A stretch of 19,851 nucleotides of DNA from assembly GCA_023424475.1 (NCBI GenBank), contig JAFADX010000212.1, positions 1 through 19,851 of the forward strand, written 5' to 3'. This DNA comes from Pseudomonadota bacterium. GTDB taxonomy: Bacteria > Pseudomonadota > Alphaproteobacteria > Acetobacterales > Acetobacteraceae. The notes beneath the pieces are model-generated. The model made no database searches. It was not told where the DNA came from and saw nothing but the letters and a program-made list of their open reading frames with translations. Shown here one piece after another: positions 14,524 through 19,851 of the stretch (its first letter is position 1; every line of letters starts with the position of its first letter). Position numbers and translations under genes: made by a program.

Positions 14524-15756
14524 ATGAGCGAATCCTCCCGACCCTTCCATGGCTGGCGCGTCGTCGCCGGCGCCTTCCTCGTCGCCGTCTTCGGCTGGGG
14601 CCTCGGCTTCTATGGGCCGCCCGTCTACCTGCACGCGCTGACCGCCGCGAAGGGGTGGTCCGTCGCGCTCGTCTCGGCGGCGATCACGGTCCATTACCTC
14701 GCCGGCGCGGCGATGTTCGCGATGCTGCCGCGCCTCTACGCCCGCTGGGGGCTCGCCGCCGTCACGCGCGCGGGGACCGTCGCGCTGGTGGCCGGGCTGC
14801 TCGGCTGGGCGGCGGCGGCCGAGCCCTGGCAGCTCTTCGCGGCGACCCTGCTGACCGGGTTCGGCTGGGTCACGCTGGGGGCGGCGGCGATCAACGCCAT
14901 GGTCGCGCCCTGGTTCGTGCGGCTGCGTCCCAGGGCGCTGTCCACCGCCTACAACGGCGCCAGCGTGGGGGGCATCGTGTTCTCGCCGCTCTGGGTGCTG
15001 CTGATCGAGCGGTTCGGCTTCCTCCCCGCCGCGGCGATGGTCGGCGCGGCGACGATCGTGGCGGTGGCCTGGTTCGCCGTCCGGGTCGTGGCGGTGACGC
15101 CCGATGAACTCGGCCAGGTGGCTGACGGCGGGGTGGCGGCCGTGGCAGGATCCGCCGGCGAAGCGGCCGACCTGCCCGCCCTTCCCGGTCCCGCCCTGTG
15201 GCGGGACCGGGCCTTCCGCAGTCTGGCCGCGGGCATGGCCCTGGGGCTCTTCGCGCAGATCGGGCTGCTGGCGCATCTCTACTCGCTCATCGCGGCGCCG
15301 CTCGGGCCGGGGCTGGCGGGAGCGGTGGCCGGGCTGGCGACGGTCTCGGCGATCGCCGGCCGCACCCTGTTCGGCTGGCTGATGCCCGCGGATGCGGACC
15401 GGCGTCGCTGGTCATGCGCCAGCTACGGCATCCAGGCGGTCGGCGTGATGGTGCTGCTGGTCTCCGGGCTGAAGGGCGACGGAGCGATCCTCGCCGGGGT
15501 GCTGCTGTTCGGCTTCGGCATCGGCAATGCGACCTCCCTGCCGCCGCTGATCGCCCAGGCGGAGTTCCGGCGGGAGGACGTGGCTCGCGCCGTGCCCATG
15601 GTCGTGGCGGTGGCGCAGGCGGCCTATGCCTTCGCGCCGGTGGCCTTCGGGCTGGTGCGGGCCTGGGGCGGCCCGGATGCCGCCGCGATGCTGCTGCTGA
15701 CCATCGCCGTCCAGGCCCTGGCGGTGACGGCTTTCCTCAGTGGCCGCCGCCGATAA
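14524..15756 (+). CDS. Major facilitator superfamily transporter
   Basis: 410 residues from ATG 14524, with AAGGA about 10 bases upstream. Twelve hydrophobic segments can be counted in two sets of six, separated by a polar loop at about 190-230 (TPDELGQVADGG, then PALPGPALWRDRAF). The opening RPFHGWRVVAGAFLVAVFGW, the LYARWG loop after helix 2 and GLFAQIGLLAHLYSLIAAPL at the start of the second half are like those of the oxalate/formate and monocarboxylate MFS group. The substrate cannot be told. It sits 60 bases after plsY and is followed by a terminator-like hairpin; since plsY-dprA-topA are often adjacent in alphaproteobacteria, this gene is probably a later insertion. Third-position GC is as high as in its neighbours, so the insertion is not recent or came from a similar genome. 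Confidence 0.9.
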   Translation: MSESSRPFHGWRVVAGAFLVAVFGWGLGFYGPPVYLHALTAAKGWSVALVSAAITVHYLAGAAMFAMLPRLYARWGLAAVTRAGTVALVAGLLGWAAAAEPWQLFAATLLTGFGWVTLGAAAINAMVAPWFVRLRPRALSTAYNGASVGGIVFSPLWVLLIERFGFLPAAAMVGAATIVAVAWFAVRVVAVTPDELGQVADGGVAAVAGSAGEAADLPALPGPALWRDRAFRSLAAGMALGLFAQIGLLAHLYSLIAAPLGPGLAGAVAGLATVSAIAGRTLFGWLMPADADRRRWSCASYGIQAVGVMVLLVSGLKGDGAILAGVLLFGFGIGNATSLPPLIAQAEFRREDVARAVPMVVAVAQAAYAFAPVAFGLVRAWGGPDAAAMLLLTIAVQALAVTAFLSGRRR

Positions 15757-15762
15757 GCCTGC

Positions 15763-15782
15763 ATCTACCCTGGGTAGATTTT
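15763..15782 (+). terminator. Short terminator-like hairpin after the MFS gene
   Basis: ATCTACC (15763-15769) pairs perfectly with GGTAGAT (15773-15779) across a three-base loop, and is followed by TTTT ending at 15782. The stem is short (7 bp) and AT-rich for this genome. It lies 6 bases past the MFS stop. It may end the upstream transcript or could be an operator-like inverted repeat. Confidence 0.5.
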
Positions 15783-15820
15783 CCCTCCTAACATCTCGCC
15801 ATGACGATTCCAGGCGGGGT

Positions 15821-15869
15821 CCGGGGTGCACCGCGCACCCCGGCGGGGGGATGGGGGCGGCGCCCCCAT
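15821..15869. repeat. Two consecutive GC-rich hairpins (REP-like extragenic element) before dprA
   Basis: The first hairpin has a perfect 9-bp stem, CCGGGGTGC (15821-15829) with GCACCCCGG (15835-15843), and a 5-base loop. The second has a perfect 8-bp stem, ATGGGGGC (15851-15858) with GCCCCCAT (15862-15869), and a 3-base loop. Only 7 bases separate them. Paired hairpins of the form 'GGGGTCCGGGG..CCCCGG GGGGG..GGGGGC..GCCCCC' are common extragenic repeats in high-GC alphaproteobacteria as I recall, so this is probably one copy of a dispersed family. It lies just 5' of dprA and may influence dprA translation. Confidence 0.6.
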
Positions 15870-15877
15870 GGGCAGCG

Positions 15878-16981
15878 ATGACCGGCGACGTCCTGTCCCG
15901 CCTGCGGCTTGCCCGCACGGATGGCGTGGGCCCGCTGACCTTCCGGCGCCTCCTGGCGCGCCACCGCGGCAGCGATGACGCCCTGGCGGCCCTGCCGCGG
16001 CTGAGCCGCCCCCTGGAGCCCTTCCCCGCCGCCGCCGCGAAGCGGGAGATGGCGGCGCTGGCGAAGCTTGGCGGCCGCTTCGTCTTCCTCGACGATCCGC
16101 TCTACCCGCCGCTGCTGGCCCTGCTGCCCGATGCGCCGGCCGTGCTGGCGGTGCTGGGCGACGCCTCCCTGCTCGCCGCGCCGGCGGTGGCGGTGGTGGG
16201 GGCGCGGAACGCCTCCTCGGCCGGGCGCAGGGTGGCCGAGGAGCTCGCGGAAGGCCTGGCGGCGAAGGGGCTGACCGTCGTTTCCGGCCTCGCGCGCGGC
16301 GTGGACACCGCGGCGCATGAGGGGGCGCTGCGCGGCGGCGGCACCATCGCTGTCCTGCCCGGGGGCGTGGACCTGCCCTACCCGCCCGAGAACGCCGCAC
16401 TGGCAGCGCGCATCGCCGAGCGCGGCGCGGTGGTCAGCGAGACGCCGCTCGGCACCGCGCCGCTGAACCGCCACTTCCCGAAGCGGAACCGGATCGTGGC
16501 CGGGCTGTCCCTCGGCGTCGTGGTGGTCGAGGCGGCGCACCGCTCCGGCACGCTGATCACCGCGCGGCTCGCCCTCGAGCATGGGCGGGAGGTCTTCGCC
16601 GTGCCCGGCAGCCCGCTCGACCCGCGCTGCCGGGGCTCGAACGACCTGCTGCGGCAGGGCGCTCACCTGACCGAGACGGCCGAGGACGTGCTCGGCCACC
16701 TGCCCGAAACGCCGCGCCCTGCGCCCCTGTTCGACCCCGCCCGGATGGCCCCGGAGGACCCGGAAAGCACGGAAACCGCATTGGACCCGCTCGGCCCGCC
16801 CCCGGAAGGGGCATCAGAAGTCCTTGAACTGATTGGATTGTCGCCGGTATCGGTTGACGAGGTGCTGCGGCGCTGCCACCTGACGGCTCCCGAACTCCAG
16901 GCCGTGCTCACGGATCTGGAGCTCGAAGGCCGGGTGGAACTGCTGCCAGGCCATCGCGTCATGCGATCTGCGAACGGGTGA
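15878..16981 (+). CDS. dprA: DNA-processing protein DprA
   Basis: 367 residues from ATG 15878 (MTGDVLSRLRLARTDGVGPL), chosen because DprA similarity starts here; the frame stays open to 15740 but the extra residues cover the hairpin repeat. Order of parts: N-terminal helical SAM-like region to about 65, the Rossmann-like DNA_processg_A domain at about 75-290 with AVVGARNASSAGRRVAEELA, TVVSGLARGVDTAAHEGAL, TIAVLPGGVDLPYPPENAAL, FPKRNRIVAGLSLGVVVVEA and SGTLITARLALEHGREVFAV, then a linker and a C-terminal winged-helix domain at about 310-367 (LELIGLSPVSVDEVLRRCHL). DprA protects incoming single-stranded DNA and loads RecA during natural transformation. No strong ribosome binding site is visible. 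The stop overlaps the alternative GTG of topA, so the two are coupled or nearly so. Confidence 0.96.
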   Translation: MTGDVLSRLRLARTDGVGPLTFRRLLARHRGSDDALAALPRLSRPLEPFPAAAAKREMAALAKLGGRFVFLDDPLYPPLLALLPDAPAVLAVLGDASLLAAPAVAVVGARNASSAGRRVAEELAEGLAAKGLTVVSGLARGVDTAAHEGALRGGGTIAVLPGGVDLPYPPENAALAARIAERGAVVSETPLGTAPLNRHFPKRNRIVAGLSLGVVVVEAAHRSGTLITARLALEHGREVFAVPGSPLDPRCRGSNDLLRQGAHLTETAEDVLGHLPETPRPAPLFDPARMAPEDPESTETALDPLGPPPEGASEVLELIGLSPVSVDEVLRRCHLTAPELQAVLTDLELEGRVELLPGHRVMRSANG

Positions 16982-16992
16982 CCTTCAAGCCA

Positions 16993-19701
16993 ATGTCGGA
17001 TGTCGTCGTCGTCGAATCCCCGGCCAAGGCCAAGACGATCGAGAAGTATCTCGGGCGTGACTTCACCGTCCTTGCCTCCTTCGGCCATGTGCGCGACCTG
17101 GAGGAGAAGGACGGCGCCGTCCTGCCCGACCAGGACTTCGCGATGGTCTGGGGCAAGGACCCGCGCGGGGAACAGCAGGTCGGCAAGATCGCGAGCGCGC
17201 TCAAGGGCGCGAAGCGCCTGTTCCTCGCCACCGACCCCGATCGCGAGGGCGAGGCGATTTCCTGGCACGTCCAGGACATGCTGGCGAACCGGGGCGCGCT
17301 GAAGGGCAAGGACGTCCGGCGCATCACCTTCAACGAGATCACCAGGCGGGCGGTGCAGCACGCGGTGGCGCATCCGCGCGACCTCGACGTGCCGCTGATC
17401 GACGCCTACCTGGCGCGCCGGGCGCTCGACTACCTCGTGGGCTACACGCTCTCCCCGCTGCTGTGGCGCAAGCTGCCCGGCAGCCGCTCGGCCGGCCGCG
17501 TGCAGTCGGTCGCCCTGCGCCTGATCTGCGAGCGCGAGGCCGAGATCGAGGCCTTCCGGGCCCGCGAATACTGGTCCCTGGAAGCCCGCTTCCAGACCCC
17601 GGCCGGCGCGCCCTTCACGGCGCGGATGACGCATCTGGCCGGGAAGAAGCTCGAGCAGTTCGACCTGCCGGACGAGGCCACCGCCCTGCGGGCCAAGGCG
17701 GCCGCCGAGGCCGGCACCTACACCGTCGCTTCGGTCGAGAAGAAGCGCGTCCGGCGCAACCCGCCGCCGCCCTTCATGACCTCGACGCTGCAGATGGAAG
17801 CCAGCCGCAAGCTCGGCATGGGCGCGCAGCAGACCATGCGCACGGCCCAGCAGCTCTATGAAGCCGGCCACATCACCTACATGCGGACGGACGGCGTGAC
17901 GATGGCGCGCGAGGCGCTGTTCGCCATCCGCGACCACGTGAAGGACGCATTCGGCGCCGACTACCTGCCGCCCGCCCCGCGCGAGTATCAGACCAAGGCG
18001 AAGAACGCCCAGGAGGCGCATGAGGCGATCCGCCCGACGGACGTGACGCGCGCGCCCGAGAGCATGCAGGGCGAGCTGGAGGGCGCGCAGGCGCGGCTCT
18101 ACGAGTTGATCTGGAAGCGCGCCGTCGCCTCCCAGATGGCCGCGGCGGAGCTCGACCAGACCGCCGTGGACATCACGAACGGCGACGGGAAGATCCGTTT
18201 CCGTGCAACAGGTTCTGTCGTGGCCTTCGATGGCTTCCTCAAGCTGTACCGGGAGGACGAGGACGACCGCGCGGCCGACCTCCGCGCCGGCCTCAAGCCC
18301 GCCGAGCCGACCGAGGACGAGGACAGCCGCATCCTGCCGCCGATGGCGCAGAACGACCCGCTGAAGCGGGGCGAGGTCACCGCGAGCCAGCACTTCACCC
18401 AGCCGCCGCCGCGCTATTCGGAAGCGAGCCTCGTGAAGCGGCTCGAGGAACTCGGCATCGGCCGGCCCTCGACCTATGCCTCGATCCTGCAGCGGCTGCA
18501 GGACCTGCGCTACGTGACGCTCGAGAAGCGGCGCTTCGTGGCGCAGGACCTCGGGCGGATGGTCACGACCTTCCTTGTCCGTTTCTTCGAAAAATACGTG
18601 GATACGGGCTTCACCTCCTCGATGGAGGAGAAGCTCGACGAGATCTCGGCCGGGCAGACCGACTGGCGCGCGGTGATGCGCGCCTTCTGGGCCGAGTTCT
18701 CCAAGGCCGTCGAGGCGACCAAGGACCTCAAGATCCGCGACGTCATCGACGCGCTGGACGAGGATCTCGGCCCGCACATCTTCCCCGCCCGCGCCGACGG
18801 CTCGGACCCGCGGACCTGCCCGGCCTGCGGCAACGGACGGCTGGGGCTGCGGCTCGGGCGGACCGGCGCCTTCATCGGCTGCTCGAACTACCCGGAATGC
18901 CGCTACACGCGGCCCTTCGGCGTCGATCCCGGCGAAGGCGAGGCCGGTGCCGGCGAGCAGGAACTCGGCGAGGATCCCGCGACCGGCGAGAAGGTCACGC
19001 TGAAGCGCGGCCCCTATGGCTTCTACATCCAGCTCGGCGAGCCGGGGACCGATGCCAGGGGCAAGCCGACCAAGCCGAAGAGAACCAGTCTTCCCAACGG
19101 CGTATCGCCAGATTCCGTCACGCTGGATCAGGCGCTTGGCCTGCTCTCCCTGCCGCGCGTGGTCGGCTTCGACCCCGAGACGGGCGAGGAGATCACCGCG
19201 GGGCTCGGCCGCTTCGGGCCCTACGTGCGCTGCGGCTCGGTCTTCAAGTCGCTCGACAAGGACGACGACGTGCTGACGGTCGGCATGAACCGGGCGCTGG
19301 CGCTGCTGGCCGATGCGCGGTCCCGGGTGCGCGAACTCGGGGCCCATCCGAAGGACAGGGAGCCGGTGGTGGTCCGCAAGGGCCGCTTCGGCCCCTATGC
19401 CCAGCATGGCAAGACGGTCGCCAACCTGCCGCGCGACGTGGCGATGGAGGAGATCAGCCTCGAGGACGCGATCGCGTTGCTCGAGGAGAAGGGCAAGGCG
19501 CTGAAACCGCGCGGGGCGGCCGGGCGGAAGGCCGCGACGTCCCGCAAGGCGGCCGAGCCCGCAGTGGCGGCCGCGAAGAAGGCCCCGGCACGCAAGGCCG
19601 CCTCCAAATCCGCTGCGAAGCCGGCCGGCAAGGCCGCGCCGAAGAAGGCGTCGCCCAGGAAGGCCAAGGCCGCGCCGCGCGCCGGCAGGTCGCCCGGCTG
19701 A
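16993..19701 (+). CDS. topA: DNA topoisomerase I (type IA)
   Basis: 902 residues from ATG 16993 (MSDVVVVESPAKAKTIEKYL); a GTG at 16978, overlapping the dprA stop, would add five non-conserved residues. The TOPRIM domain has Glu8 and the DxDxE group Asp81/Asp83/Glu85 (ATDPDREGEAISWHV). The active-site tyrosine is Tyr296 in AGHITYMRTDGV. The RSAGRVQSVALRLICERE, AHEAIRPTDVTR and GIGRPSTYASILQRL motifs of the core are intact. One four-cysteine zinc ribbon is at 609-636 (Cys609, 612, 630, 636). Three short C-terminal repeats follow (RGPYGFYIQLG, GRFGPYVRCG, GRFGPYAQHG), then a Lys/Ala-rich tail of about 55 residues. It relaxes negative supercoils. It follows dprA directly and its stop overlaps the next start (TGATG). 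Confidence 0.98.
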   Translation: MSDVVVVESPAKAKTIEKYLGRDFTVLASFGHVRDLEEKDGAVLPDQDFAMVWGKDPRGEQQVGKIASALKGAKRLFLATDPDREGEAISWHVQDMLANRGALKGKDVRRITFNEITRRAVQHAVAHPRDLDVPLIDAYLARRALDYLVGYTLSPLLWRKLPGSRSAGRVQSVALRLICEREAEIEAFRAREYWSLEARFQTPAGAPFTARMTHLAGKKLEQFDLPDEATALRAKAAAEAGTYTVASVEKKRVRRNPPPPFMTSTLQMEASRKLGMGAQQTMRTAQQLYEAGHITYMRTDGVTMAREALFAIRDHVKDAFGADYLPPAPREYQTKAKNAQEAHEAIRPTDVTRAPESMQGELEGAQARLYELIWKRAVASQMAAAELDQTAVDITNGDGKIRFRATGSVVAFDGFLKLYREDEDDRAADLRAGLKPAEPTEDEDSRILPPMAQNDPLKRGEVTASQHFTQPPPRYSEASLVKRLEELGIGRPSTYASILQRLQDLRYVTLEKRRFVAQDLGRMVTTFLVRFFEKYVDTGFTSSMEEKLDEISAGQTDWRAVMRAFWAEFSKAVEATKDLKIRDVIDALDEDLGPHIFPARADGSDPRTCPACGNGRLGLRLGRTGAFIGCSNYPECRYTRPFGVDPGEGEAGAGEQELGEDPATGEKVTLKRGPYGFYIQLGEPGTDARGKPTKPKRTSLPNGVSPDSVTLDQALGLLSLPRVVGFDPETGEEITAGLGRFGPYVRCGSVFKSLDKDDDVLTVGMNRALALLADARSRVRELGAHPKDREPVVVRKGRFGPYAQHGKTVANLPRDVAMEEISLEDAIALLEEKGKALKPRGAAGRKAATSRKAAEPAVAAAKKAPARKAASKSAAKPAGKAAPKKASPRKAKAAPRAGRSPG

Positions 19702-19851
19702 TGCCGCGCCGCGGGCCGCCTGCGAAGGGACACAAGGCCCGCACGCGCAGGACGGGCGTGGTGCCGAACGGGGTTGCCCCGAAGCCCCCCCGGCAGGGCG
19801 ACGCCGGGGCGGACACCACGGAGGCCCGGCCCCGCAAGCCCGCCCGGGCGG
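19701..19851 (+). CDS. Start of a basic protein, possibly ribonuclease R (cut by window edge)
   Basis: ATG 19701 overlaps the topA stop (TGATG) and the frame stays open for 50 codons to the window end. The visible part is low-complexity and strongly basic (MPRRGPPAKGHKARTRRTGV, then RPRKPARA), with Pro, Arg and Lys dominating. Such a head is compatible with the nucleic-acid-binding N-terminal extension of RNase R, and rnr often follows topA in alphaproteobacteria, but no RNase R domain is within the window. The identity therefore rests on gene order alone. Overlap with topA argues for a real, translationally coupled gene. Confidence 0.5.
   Translation, partial: MPRRGPPAKGHKARTRRTGVVPNGVAPKPPRQGDAGADTTEARPRKPARA

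Noticed and set aside
13417..15276. 619-codon minus-strand open frame across pyrC, plsY and the MFS gene
   Set aside because: Spans three well-supported plus-strand genes and has only low-complexity charged composition.
16663..19407. A 914-codon open frame on the minus strand opposite topA
   Set aside because: Antisense shadow of topA and dprA; no recognisable domain and the opposite strand has complete catalytic motifs.

Overview
The window is GC-rich (codon third positions mostly G or C) and comes from the chromosome of an alphaproteobacterium, most likely Acetobacteraceae (Roseomonas-like). That placement is inferred from gene order (gatCAB divergent from ruvX-pyrB-pyrC-plsY-dprA-topA), codon use and protein style; no rRNA or other decisive marker is present.

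The left third (about 1-4650) looks like an eroding accessory segment. It holds the C-terminal end of a YdhR-like monooxygenase, the wreck of an enolase-superfamily gene (fragments in two frames and an in-frame stop), an intact AraC-type regulator on the minus strand, about 1 kb with no recognisable gene, an intact exported DUF1254/DUF1214 protein, and a truncated IS5-family transposase. It ends at a tRNA-Ser(GCT) gene whose 3' end faces this segment, a common arrangement for integrated DNA, although no integrase or second attachment site is visible.

From 4778 to 9945 the minus strand carries, in transcription order, gatC-gatA-gatB (start and stop codons overlap), an AI-2E-family membrane protein, a nu-class-like glutathione S-transferase, then a separate promoter and tRNA-Ser(GCT). 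GatCAB makes Gln-tRNA(Gln) and/or Asn-tRNA(Asn) by transamidation.

From 9992 to the right edge the plus strand carries a core block: ruvX, a small two-helix membrane protein, pyrB, a GNAT acetyltransferase that starts inside the pyrB stop codon, a pyrC-type gene lacking the metal-binding histidines of active dihydroorotases, plsY (overlapping pyrC by 4 bases), an MFS transporter, dprA, topA, and the first 50 codons of a basic protein that synteny suggests is RNase R. The block mixes pyrimidine synthesis, phospholipid synthesis, and DNA uptake, topology and repair. The MFS gene and the GNAT gene look like lineage-specific insertions into it. A terminator-like hairpin and a two-hairpin repeat separate the MFS gene from dprA, so dprA-topA may have its own transcript.

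I found no clear new multi-gene system, CRISPR array, toxin-antitoxin pair or intact mobile element. The points most worth a second look are the catalytically dead-looking PyrC next to PyrB, the eroding segment beside tRNA-Ser, the hairpin pair before dprA, and the unexplained kilobase at 1681-2686.
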